From Heterobasidion occidentale (lineage: Eukaryota > Basidiomycota > Agaricomycetes > Russulales > Bondarzewiaceae): 64,000 nucleotides of DNA. Below are positions 1-11,124 of the stretch, in pieces. Made by a program: the position numbers and the translations under genes. The notes under the pieces are model-generated. The model did not search any database. It was not told the DNA's origin and saw only the letters and a program-made list of their open reading frames with translations. The stretch covers positions 2,728,001 to 2,792,000 of the forward strand of contig JBCAQO010000001.1 of the NCBI GenBank assembly GCA_039111635.1, in the 5' to 3' direction. The number at the start of each line of letters is the position of its first letter. The stretch's first letter is position 1.

Positions 1-531
1 GATATTACTCCCTGCTCACATGCTTCCATATTATCGTCCCTTCCTTCTCTACAGCCGCGGGCAAACGCGTTCGAAGCATTTGAGGTGATCTGTCCGGGGG
101 TCTGAAATCAGCACATGCTTTTCATGTCTCACGGCCTGACATGTTCCATACCTCGGGTGGGTCCTAGCATAGCAACAGACACGGTTTTGGTGTTTGACGA
201 AGGTCCACGAAGGTGTATCACTTCGGCTGAGGTGACAACATTGCCATCGTCATGAATGCTGAAATGTCCGAGTTTGGAAAGTCTCAAAGATTGATAAAGG
301 TCCACAGTCACATGCTACTAGTACTTGATGATATTCCCCTCCACACGTCTTGCAACGACCTTCTGGCGGTGCCTTGACATCATGAGGTCGCCTCAATGAG
401 CATGCGCAGATCTACGAATATCAGTACTGTCACCGATATAGTCGAGTATAGTCGCCGTTGTTAAGCTTAATATTTAAGTTGACATCACTCGACGTTTCAA
501 AAGCTGACATTACTATAGACGGATTAAACAC
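1..531. other. 3' flank of the beta-glucosidase gene
   Basis: I see no supported gene here. A 60-codon open frame on the minus strand (129-311) has no recognisable motif and no convincing splice partners. The interval is probably 3' untranslated and intergenic sequence of the minus-strand beta-glucosidase that ends at 532. Confidence 0.5.
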
Positions 532-3500
532 CTAGTTCTGAACTGACCCTGTCAATGGTCTATCACGACTACTTGCTCCAACAGAAATTCCAGTCGTCCC
601 TTGGGGGATCTCCCAACGTTGCGAAACGACATTCCAAATTGAAAGGTCATATCGAGAAAGATTGAACGAGACCGATTTGGTTTGCCCAGGAGTCAAGTAG
701 ACATTATCAAAGCCTTTTAGGTTGAATGGAGCGGAGTTAGCAGAGCTTGGCGGCGACGTGTAAAGCTGCGGACTCTGGAATAAATAATCAGGTCCGATGC
801 CATTATACACGCATTATCTGTGAACCTACCTCATGGCCAGCGACGGTCCCGTTGTTCGTGAGGGAGAATGTGACTTCAATGACCGGGTCATGCAACCTAA
901 TGCAAATTATTCACGCTTCCAGATAATCATGCGCAGTTCTTACCATGGATCAAGAGACGAGCCAGGGCCAGAAGGCGGAGTGCCACTTCCAACGGAACCG
1001 GTTATCCTCAAGTCTGAGTATTGGAAAGTGGTATAAGACAGTCCAAACCCAAATTCAAATCTTGGATCAATACCAGCCTAATAGCACTGTCAATGAACGA
1101 TCTCTAAGGGCAAAACAGAGAGCTTACCGCATCGAAATGCCTGTAGTCGATGAACAACCCTTCTGAGTAAGGTATCTGGACGATCGTATCAGTGCTATCC
1201 ACATAGATGACTTGAGCAGAATAGTCGTTGATGCTCTTCCCAATGGTGAACGGCAATCGGCCACTAATGGGGAGGGGGGCTAAGAGATCAAATATGTGGA
1301 TTTCGACAAAGTGATGGCACGAACCTTGGGCTATACGCCCCATATAAAACATCGACAAGTGAGTTTCCTGTCCACATGAATGTCATCAGAGTCTGTACCG
1401 AGATGTTCTAAGGAATAACTACCTGCTTCTTGCCCGGGAAGTCCGCTCCAGACCTACTTGGACAGTGATTAACCATTTGTTGTTCAGGAGTGAATCTACT
1501 AACCACCGCAGTCACTGAATACATCGTGATCAGGCAATGAGACTTGAATGGTGTTAACGACCTCACCGTTTTCATTCTCGATCCAGTTCTCAAGAATGAT
1601 AGGGCCAACACTATTCACGACAACTATCGTGTTTTCATTGACACTTGCAACCTTTTCCACCAGAGCATCCTGAAGACTCGAGAATAAGCAAATGATTCCA
1701 AATGTAACTTCCGCACTCACGCCACCATGCCAGGCATTGAGGTCATTTCTATCCCCTTCATTCCCTTCGACTGTGATATAACCTTCGCCACTGTCCGCTG
1801 TGATGAATACAAAGGCAACGTCTTTTCCAGATGCTGTTGTTCCAGCGGCGTTGAGATCTGTATCGCTCAACGAAGAAGAGACGGTTGTGCCTTCAGCCTT
1901 CGATCTGTTGGTGATGGCGTCAAGGGGCTAGTAAATGTCAGTTAAGGGGTCTCAAAGAGAACAGGTGATTTACCGTGATCAGATAGGGAAAGTTATCAGT
2001 TCTAGAAGAAAAGGAAGATCTAGCGACAGGCACAGATAGAATCAAGTGAATTACTGACCCGCTTCCCCATCCCATAGCGAGAACACCATCATCACCACCT
2101 TGGTCGGTATACCTAATTTACATAGTCAGGCATGGGATCGCAAACTTTCGGTATTTTGTACCCATTCAATCCTCTCGAGGACGGCCCGGCACCGTTTCCA
2201 ACGATGGCGATAGTCTTAGGCGCACGCAAGGGCAAAACGCCATTGGTGTTCTTCAGTAATACAGTGGAAGCAGCGCCTATCGTCCTGATAAGGCTGGACA
2301 GACCAGTACACCTGACGGTAAGAAATAGATCCTTTGAGGAGATACGATAAAAACATGCCTCGCGTGGTCTCCTTGAACCTCTGCATGCGTGTTGATAGGA
2401 GCATTTAGGTTCCAGGAATTGAAGTTAACCGCGGGGAACCCAGAATCCTGCCCCAACAAGTACCTGAAGAGATATGAGTCGCATTTCTGATTTCATTGCG
2501 ACGGACGGATAATATACCAAGCCGCAAGTATACGAATTGCCATATCCTGAAATCACATGTTCTTAGTTGTTTCGTTCGTGAGAGGATTAGTTAACAACAG
2601 ACATACATCGATGCGAGACTGTGGGACTGAGCCATTTTGGACCGCGTTAACGAGAGAAGACCCGAAATAACTGAGGGATGTTGAGAGCTTGAGAATACCA
2701 GAAAACAGAATCAACTCACGTAGTTCCCGAGCCAGCTGCGATATCTCCAGGCATAGTCATCTAGATTGGGTGAGATATGGTTAGATTGCGGATGTAAAAG
2801 GTGACGACATCATGGCGCTGCTCACATCCAAACCTTGGTTGACTGCAGTTGTTGAATGAGTTGCCCACCAATCTTCAATGCATTTGAGTTGCCATACTAC
2901 TTGAGGAATAGAGATCAACAGTATGACATACCTGACTGGACATCTAGGTAAGGGATAGGTCAGAATTGGAAGAGAAGATTCCAAGACTTTCATGGACGTA
3001 CACCCTTGGAACCCGATTTCTGTTTTCAATATTCCGTTCAAGGTCTTGTCGTTCTCGCAAGAGAAGCTACCATTGACTGGAAGAGATAATAAGGATCTAT
3101 GAGATGGTCTCGTCATATAGTTACGCACCTTGATCTGGAAGGGATCATAGTATGTGAGTTGACAGCGTCTCTCTCAAGATCGAAGTGGGGTTAAACATAC
3201 TATAGCTACACATCACAGATGCAACGTTGGCTTGAACGCTTCGCAAGAACTGGAAGAAAGGAACGGTGGAATTTGATAAAGCCACAGAACACGCACGACG
3301 CTTTGAAAACACGTACTGGATGGGAGTAAAGTTCATGTTCCTGTCCAGCTGAAGGGTTAGTCCGCATCCGACGACCAGCACAACGGGAAAAGGACATACC
3401 GCCCTTGAACGCCAAAACGTTCAGTGAAGCATGTTCCTCATACTTTGCAATGTAAAACACGCACCTATCGCCTACGTTCGATGAACTCGTCGTACGAGAA

Positions 3501-4857
3501 TGCTCTTGTTCACTTTGTGAATCGAATATTAAAGTTTGATCTTTTATTTGGAAAGTCGTCGGTCACTTACTTGTTGATATAGTGTTTCGCACACGCTTGA
3601 ACGCCGTTAGACTGTATGCCGATGATTGTTTCGTAGGCACCTTCTCCAGTGAGGAAAGGATCGCCGCCGAAACTATGATATGACACGGCAATCAGCCTGA
3701 GTTGCAACTCTATGTAAAGAAAACGCACCCCTCCCAGACGCGACCACCAGCCGGCGCGCGCATGAGATTCCTATGCAAGTATTAGGTGACTGGTCTCCAT
3801 TGTCGAAGATCAAGCCTAACATCATCGGTCCCAGCGCAACATGAACTCCTTTGCCGCGGAATTCGGAACCCAAGGCAGTACCGCGTTGGTTCATGAGGGT
3901 CCGGTTGAATCTGGATGGCTTCAGCACAGATACGGTACACAAAATCTGGAAGAACTGACGTAGCAGCAACGTTGATTGCTCTGTAGGACACTGTTACATG
4001 AAACACACAGAGGCAAAGGAAAAAGTGCGCACGCAGGAAATGCAGAGACAAAATCGGCATATCTCACGCCCAAGGGACTATCTGCATATAGACTTGTACT
4101 TCTTCAGATATCGAGCTAACATCTGTGATCTCACCTTGGAGACACAGACCAGGAAAGTTAATCGAAGAGATGGCCGGTGTATTTCCAACACAGTTGCCCA
4201 GCTGCCAACCGATACCTGAAGGGATAGGGGAATGTGAGTGAATGTTCACATATGAGTTGCTGTGCACATCTACCAGTCGCAAGGTTGACCTTGTCCTCAA
4301 GTGAAAGCTTAGGCACAGCGGCTTTAGCCTATGCGGTGGATTTTAGGTGACTTGCTATGTATATAGAAGCCCAGGAAACACCTGCCTTCACATAGGCAGC
4401 TTTCCATTCCGGGGAGATATTTGCTGGTATTATGCTTAGTTCAAGGGTACCCGTGAAAAGACGGGAGACCGAACCCTACCTGGGGTTGTGCTACTTGAGG
4501 CTGGAGCCGAGCTTGTTGCAGTAGTCGAGACAGAAGTGCCGGAAGTGGGCGTAGTAGCGATGCTCGAAGAAGAAGCGGACGAAGGCAAACACTGAGAATA
4601 ATCTGTAGATTGTAGGCATGAGGGCAGAGAAAGATGGTGTCTAAATCCTAATCATACAATCATTGAGCGATGTGCACGTCCATCCACCAATGCACGCCGT
4701 AGCGCCAGTCCTGGTTTCAAGAATTATGAGTATAATCTTAAGGCTTTAAAGGACAACCTCACCATCCCATACCTCCGCACTGCCCATACCCAGATTGTTG
4801 AGCGAAGACATAGCTGAGGCAGGTTAAAATGACACTATGAATCGAAAATAGCTTCAT
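532..4857 (-). CDS. GH3 beta-glucosidase with N-terminal CBM1
   Basis: Extracellular beta-glucosidase that hydrolyses cellobiose and short beta-glucans. The start at 4857 gives a signal peptide (MKLFSIHSVILTCLSYVFA). It is followed by a family 1 cellulose-binding module, rebuilt over two short introns, with GYGQCGGMGWTG near the front and DYYSQCLP at its end. A Ser/Thr linker comes next. GH3 landmarks follow in order: GWQLGNCVGNTPA, NFPGLCLQ, RGKGVHVALGPMM, FGGDPFLTGEGAYE and ACAKHYIN, then the nucleophile region with D-W-W-A-T-H around 2870. The C-terminal GH3 half (HGGVSAEVTFG, VVVNSVGP) and a fibronectin-III-like domain (LTPGQTKSVSFNLSRYDLS) end at the stop at 532. The gene has many short introns; the exact splice sites around the SDW nucleophile motif were not resolved. 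The order CBM1-linker-GH3-Fn3 is known from secreted basidiomycete beta-glucosidases such as that of Phanerochaete. An intracellular GH3 is excluded by the signal peptide and CBM1. Confidence 0.93.
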
Positions 4858-5351
4858 GGCAAGGCAATTGCTCGAAACAAGTACTGGGGGCCTCTAGGAT
4901 TCTGCTCTACCACACCGCCGAACGTTTTAAGGCCTTAAAAAACAGGAATAATTGCAACATGAGCTCGTCATTAGCACAGCTGTGTCCCCCCGGAAAAGAT
5001 GCGGAGTGGAACCGGAGAATTGACGGTCACTTACAAAAGGACGCGCAACATAGAAGAAGGCTTGCCAAGGTTGTAGATATGAGTGTTAGTTCGAGACGGA
5101 TCAACGACGAACTCGCAATCGGCCGTATTCTGTCTCGGAACCAGAAGTGGCGTCAACTTGCGAGCGATGAACAAAGGAAGGTCAGTCGGAGTAAATGGGG
5201 AAGGGAGATTGAGACAAGACTCCGCAGTACACCAAGCCAAGTTCGCGTGAGATAAAAACGACCGTCTATGATTAGTATTCACGTATGTTAATTAGACAAC
5301 AGAGTATACCATACTGATATCCAATTACTTCGGGGTAGGAATGATTGTACG
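4858..5351. promoter_or_regulatory. Upstream region of the beta-glucosidase gene
   Basis: About 490 bp upstream of the minus-strand GH3 gene and downstream of the oxysterol-binding gene. It contains a 98-codon plus-strand frame (4959-5255, starting MSSSLAQLCPPGKD, rich in Arg/Lys/Gln). I do not recognise it, and its start lies only 100 bp from the beta-glucosidase start. I treat the interval as promoter; a small gene is possible but unsupported. Confidence 0.4.
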
Positions 5352-8025
5352 TTACCATAGAGGGTCGATGTCCTTCCAACCCTTGGCACGTTGTTCCCAG
5401 TATCCGCCCACATATTCCCATTCGTCGCCCACTTGCTTGAACCACTTTGGAGACCGATTCATCCCCTGCCTTCGCCGTTCTCTCTGCAACTCTTCGACCC
5501 GTGTTTTCTCGGACTCAGCTAAGTCTAGCTTCCCCTCTTCAAGGGCCCGGACATCTGGGCGATATCGTGAATCTGTAGGAGGCAGCTTATCCGCTAAATC
5601 CGAGGTAATCTCATTTAGCGTAATTCCCCAAGAAGTGAAGCCGTAGTAGTCGAGGGCATTCTTTGGGAAAGTGGAGATCTTCCAGAGGACATGAAGATGC
5701 GAAGGACCAAGCTTGCGCGCGAGGGATTCGTCCCATCTGCCTTCGATAATCGCGTCGATCGCCCCGGAAGAAGAATGGACAGTCCCAGACACTAAGTTCG
5801 AAATCCCCCAGTAACCGTTCTCTTTGAACTCGACGATACATCGCGCATTCGTAGAGACGTTCTCAATAGTCATCTTGCCCGTATGCTCGAGGTACTTCGT
5901 CCCCATCATGAGATTCCTCATAAATGACGAGGGCTTCTTCCTGTGCGTATCAGGTCAGCAAAGTAACCAATTGGCTCCAATAATAGCTCGCCGAGGGGCA
6001 GCTCACCATTGATAATGATCATCCCCGATCTTGACATGGTTTGTACCAATAGGAATAATTTCCAAGCTCTTGCCTGGAAGACACGGGGAAATCGGCGAGC
6101 GGTCATTCATCGGGGTATCTAATTCTCGGTCTGCCACGTACCCCAGAATTTTGTCTTTCCCGAGGACGTAGCAAACATCTCCCAACCGTCGCCCTCGGCA
6201 TGATATGCAAGGATGACTGGATTATGACAGACTTTTTCAGAGATGAACTTCATCCTCGGATCCTCGAAAGTTTCCGCAAGCATGGGGTTGCTGGAAAACA
6301 CGAGGAGGTCAATCATGACACACAACACAACACAGAGATCTGAGCACCCACAAGCCCTTTCTGCTCGAACGATGCTTTGTATGCGCATAACCAGACACAG
6401 CGAACGCGGCAATATAACAGAAGCGCTCGACAGGGTCCTGTGCACGAGCGGCCTCGGACAATAGACTATAATACTCCACCTCCTCGGCTGCACGTTGTAA
6501 AAGTGTCAAGGGTTCATTGAATGTTACCGGGAAAGCAATGCTCGTGAGATCCTGGCCTCGATATCAAGAAAGTTCGCAAGACAGGATGGAATTACTGACC
6601 TTTCCAACGTTCTTCTTGAGCACGGCGAACAAGCTGCCTTCGTCACCAACAGGACCCGTAGGCAGTTGAATTCGTCGTACAATCTCCAAAGGGCGAGCGA
6701 GCTCCATCTCGTCCTTTGATGGTGATGGCCCGTGAGCTACTTGTTCTTCGTCCGTATCAGAAGCATCTGAGCCGTGATAATCATCGCTCCGACTATCAGC
6801 AGTGGTGATCCTGCTATCCATGCCAGCTTCATAATCCGTCGGCAGCGTTGTGTCCAGAACGAACTCCTGCGCACCCTCCGTCTCGCCCTCGGCGTCATAC
6901 CATACGCTACCACCATCACTGACAGACGCTACAGTGGATGCTCGTTTTCTCCGCACAATGGCGCTGTTAAGCTTCACGGGACTTGGGCTACGGCGGTATT
7001 CTTCTTCGGCGGTGGTAGGAAGTGGTGATCCATGTGCAGTCGGTGGATTAGTAGTGTCAATCTGAGGCAAAGCTGGCAACAACTTGGCCAGAGCTGCCTG
7101 CTGTGACTTTAGCGCAGCCAGGGCGGCCTGAACACGATCAAAAGGTAATAGCGTAGACGAAGGACGACTATCGGATGGTTCCGGCGGTGTTGTTGGACCA
7201 GAGGGAGCATGTGCTGCAAGACATCTTAGAGGGCTTCACAGCAAGATGAATATCGAAACAAACTCTTTTTGAAAAGCCCGAACTTCGAACTCTCTTTTGA
7301 TGCTTCCTTCTGTTTCGACAGGCTCGGTATTCTCTTCTTGGTCTCGAATTGCCAGCCTTGAATGGCACTATCTAGTTCCGCTAGAGTCTTACGTACCACA
7401 GTTTGAGGAATGGTGCTTGTTCAGATGCTTAAAAAGAGAACTCACAACGCCCATCTCCTCTACCATAGCTCCTGTCTTACCCGCTTGGCCAAGCCTCGAC
7501 ATGCCCCGTCCCACCGAAGAACGTCGACCCAATGACCTCGCGTCCGCTGGCGGCGCAATAAACTGTCTGTGACGAGAATGTGAATTGACAGACCTGGATA
7601 CCAATCATGCTAAGTACCGAAAAGAGACCATCCATTCATCAAAATCCTCAGTGTTCAAACATTTGATGTGAAATGTGGCGTTGTTCGAGTCAATATGTAT
7701 GTCCTTCTGACCACGAGCAGTCGAGATGGCAGCATGCGGGAGCTCAATCTGATCTCGAGAGGGCTTTCCAGGTTCAAACGAATAAGACAAGAGGCCAGAT
7801 TGATATAGCACAAAGTAGCGACGGGCAAAACCTAGCACGACGCATAGGGAGATAAGCATTCAAGGACGATTCCTTCAGCGAGCAGAACGCACCTTGCATC
7901 TTCTTGCGCCTCTTCTTCAACACCCATCCTTCTCGAATCACGACAGTTGATGGAGGAAAAGCGACTGGAGACGTGGCTACAGGAAGAGCCAATAGCGCGG
8001 TGTGCTTATGAGGGGCAACTTGCAT
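5352..8025 (-). CDS. Oxysterol-binding protein with PH domain (Osh family)
   Basis: Lipid-transfer protein that moves sterol and/or phosphoinositide between membranes at contact sites. Exons read from the 8025 start: a short Pro/Ala leader, then a PH domain (REGWVLKKRRKKMQGFARR, YFVLYQSGLLSYSFEPGK, ending near DFDEWMVSFR). A low-complexity, acidic and Ser-rich middle follows (6600-7250). The C-terminal oxysterol-binding domain has FNPMLAETFED, the family signature in the form EKVCHNP (usual EQVSHHPP), KFWGKSLEIIPIG, MIENV-like MTIENVSTNARC and the end region WFKQVGDEWEYVGGYWEQR. The stop is at 5352. The 8025 start is chosen because the methionine precedes the PH domain in frame. Minus-strand frames at 8218-8776 could be extra 5' exons. 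The family assignment is firm; the exact 5' end is not. Confidence 0.9.
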
Positions 8026-8810
8026 GGCGCACTGGAAGAGTGGTCTCCTGTAAGTAGCCAAACGTTTGTAGCAGGTATTTGGGTGCCAGAGAAGTGTGGA
8101 ATATCGGAACGTCGAGAAAAGGTAAGAACGCGTGATTTTATACTCCGTAAGCGATGCACTTGTCCCCTCGAGCTCGCCTAAAGGAGGTTACAAGTAGACT
8201 GGTCTAGTCGTACGGCATCAAACTGATGGGGAGGTTGAAGAGAGATATGGAATGCTGGATGATGGTGAGCGATGAGGACGAAAAGTTGGGGGACTGAGTG
8301 TGAGAGCATAATGACGCGAAAAGTCAACAGCATCGCCACTCTGTCGCGTCTCAGCTTGACGAGTCTCAGGGACGAGAGATGGAACTTGTGCAGCAGTCTC
8401 CAGATATTCTCTGGACTGCATGGCTTGTAAAGTCTTGCATGGCTCACCTTGTCGACTCTCGACGTCATAGATGAGTCCGGTGTGTGTATCTCGGCGAAGA
8501 CCAGCTACCACCCTTCACACGTCGAGAAAACACACACAAAAAATACAAGCGGTTCGGAAACTCACGCCCTGGCCAAGCCTGGGATATGTCGCCCGCGAAA
8601 GTAACGAAATGGGTTCTCAATTCGCTCGCAACGGAAGAGTGGATCAGACCGGTCGGAGGGTGCTGACTGAAGGGGTCCCACAGGGTCCCGCACGCAACGG
8701 ACCGGCCGATATAACTCGCTCCTGTAATCGCATCGGGATCACCACTCGAAATCCCTCCTCTTCCTCTACCCACCATCGCACTTCCTCGCCTTCGCGCTAT
8801 CCTTCATACA
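8026..8810. promoter_or_regulatory. Divergent interval between OSBP and 6PGDH
   Basis: Upstream region for both the minus-strand oxysterol-binding gene and the plus-strand 6-phosphogluconate dehydrogenase. The last 60 bases before 8811 are pyrimidine-rich, as is usual in front of strongly expressed basidiomycete genes. On the minus strand, frames at 8218-8511 and 8465-8776 can be joined through a canonical intron (donor GTGAGT, acceptor GGTAG). They could be OSBP 5' exons, but they would start only 35 bp from the 6PGDH start codon. Confidence 0.45.
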
Positions 8811-10815
8811 ATGGCTGCACCCACGTACGATACCTACTTTTTATTTTGTACCATGCATTGCTCAATCGTCCGAATGCAGTGGTGATATCGGTCTCATCGG
8901 CTTGGCCGTCATGGTACGCGTCGCTGTCGTCCATCCCGCTGTCGGATTTCTCTAAGTGAAATTTACATCTCAAACACAGGGTCAAAATTTGATCCTCAAC
9001 ATGAACGACAAGGGGTTCACCGTTGTGGCGTACAACCGAACAACGAGCAAAGTCGACGCCTTCCTTCAAAATGAAGCCAAGGGTACGATCATCTCTTCTT
9101 GTTACATCATATAGAGTTTTCTAGACCCATGACCACAGGCACAAAGATCCAAGGCGCACACTCCATCCAAGAGCTTGTGTCCAAGTTGAAGCGCCCTCGC
9201 AAGATCATCCTCCTTGTAAAGGCCGGACCTGCCGTCGATGACTTCATCGCTCAGCTCGAGCCTTTCCTTGAGAAGGGCGACATTATTATCGATGGCGGTA
9301 ACTCTCACTACCCAGATTCCATCCGTCGCACCAAGACTCTCGAGTCCAAGGGCCTCTTGTTTGTTGGTTCGGGTGTGTCCGGTGGTGAGGAGGGTGCCCG
9401 CTTTGGTCCATCCCTCATGCCTGGTGGTTCCCCCGCCGCTTGGCCCGCCATTAAAGAAATCTTCCAAAAAACCGCTGCTCAGGTCAATGGCGAGCCCTGC
9501 TGCGACTGGGTTGGTGAAACTGGTGCGGGTCATTACGTCAAGATGGTCCACAATGGTCAGTATCAAACTTGTCAATTAAGAAAGGATACACACTAAATTG
9601 CTCCAAAGGTATCGAGTACGGTGACATGCAGCTGATTGCTGAGGCATACGATATCCTCAAGCGCGGCCTTGGCCTCCACGAAGATGAGATTGCGGACATC
9701 TTCGAGAAGTGGAACAAGGGTGTCCTCGACTCTTTCCTGATCGAGATCACCACCAACATCCTTCGATTCAAGGATGATGATGGCGAGCCTGTCGTGACCA
9801 AGATTCTTGACAAGGCCGGCCAGAAGGGTACCGGAAAGTGGACAGCCATCAACGCTCTCGATGCTGGCACTCCTGGTGAGTGGGGTGCTTGCTGAAACTA
9901 AGACAGAAATAAACGCGTTCGTTTCAGTCACTTTGATCGGTGAAGCTGTTTTCGCTCGCTGCTTGTCTGCCATCAAAGAAGAGCGTATCCGCGCCAGCAA
10001 AGTTATTGCCGGCCCTCAGAAGGAACCCTTCCGTGGTGACAAGAAGCAGTTCATCGACGATCTTGAGCAGGCTCTCTACGCTTCCAAGATTATTTCGTAT
10101 ACACAGGGCTTCATGCTCATGCGTGAGACTGCCCAGGAGGTCAGTATTCCCTGCAAGGCTACCGCAGCTTCGACTTCGGCTGATACTGTCCACAGCTGAA
10201 ATGGAACTTGAACTACGCTGGTATTGCCCAGATGTGGCGAGGTGGTTGCATCATCAAAGTACATACCTTCTCCTACTGTGTGGTTCTGGAAGGGAGACTC
10301 ATGTGCACCCTGACCTTCTAGTCCGTTTTCCTTGGAGATATCACCGCTGCCTACACCAAGACGACGAACCTGGAATCTTTACTCTTTGACGACTTCTTCA
10401 ACAAGGGTGTGTATCACTTTTTTGTCATCTCAGTGGGACCTACCCTCATGTGTTCTATCGTTTCTAGCTGTCCACAAGGCACAGCCCGGTTGGAGGCGCG
10501 TCATTGCCCAGGCTGTCCTTTGGGGCATTCCCACTCCCGCGTTCAGCACGGCCCTGGCCTTCTTCGACGGCTACAGGAGCGAGATTGTCCCTGCCAACCT
10601 CCTCCAGGGTCAGCGTGACTACTTCGGTGCCCACACGTTCCGTGTGCTCCCCGGCAAGGAGAATGCGAAATTCAAGGCCGGCGAGGATATCCGTGCGTCT
10701 TTTCCTCCTACTTTCCCCTGGCTATCGGACAATTTCTCACCAGTCTACTCGGCATTTAGACGTCAACTGGACCGGCCGTGGCGGCAATGTCGCTGCGTCT
10801 ACCTACTCCGCTTAA
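8811..10815 (+). CDS. gnd1: 6-phosphogluconate dehydrogenase, decarboxylating
   Basis: Cytosolic NADP-dependent enzyme converting 6-phosphogluconate to ribulose 5-phosphate and CO2, the third step of the oxidative pentose phosphate pathway. Exon joins are unambiguous: the start [20 protein letters not shown] carries the dinucleotide fold. It is followed by [41 protein letters not shown], the catalytic lysine in [12 protein letters not shown], and [14 protein letters not shown]. Further on come [22 protein letters not shown] and the C-terminal [12 protein letters not shown] and VNWTGRGG. It has about eight small introns; one splits the codon for the His before VNWTG (10692 onward). Length is close to the family norm of about 490 residues. 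The 6-phosphogluconolactonase gene lies about 17 kb downstream. Confidence 0.97.
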
Positions 10816-11124
10816 AGGGCTGACACAAACGCGGGTTTGTAACGCCATACGTACGACGCCATAGACTTTCGGCCGCGTTTTGGCATGCAGTGAATCAATC
10901 AAAGAAATGTAGAGGATAGGATATCGAATTGTAGCAGTCGCCATTCATGTAGTCCAATCATAGGAGAAAGCATTGTTGTTTCAATATCTTTTTTCTGAAA
11001 GAAAGATAACTTCATGCAATGAAAAGTATTCTACTCGAAGTACTCGCTATATCCAGTGCTAGCCAGACTTGGAAACTAGCCTGCCTAGAATGGAAATATA
11101 TGCCTATCTTTTCGCTTCTACTTC
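10816..11124. other. Interval between 6PGDH and the Asn-synthetase-like gene
   Basis: Contains the 3' flank of 6PGDH and the upstream region of the next plus-strand gene. No separate feature seen. Confidence 0.4.

Noticed and set aside
4959..5255. 98-codon plus-strand frame as a gene
   Set aside because: No homology recognised and it sits in the beta-glucosidase promoter; too little support.
8471..8959. 162-codon plus-strand frame across the 6PGDH start
   Set aside because: It runs in a different frame over the 6PGDH leader and first exon, has no motif, and is explained by the real gene.
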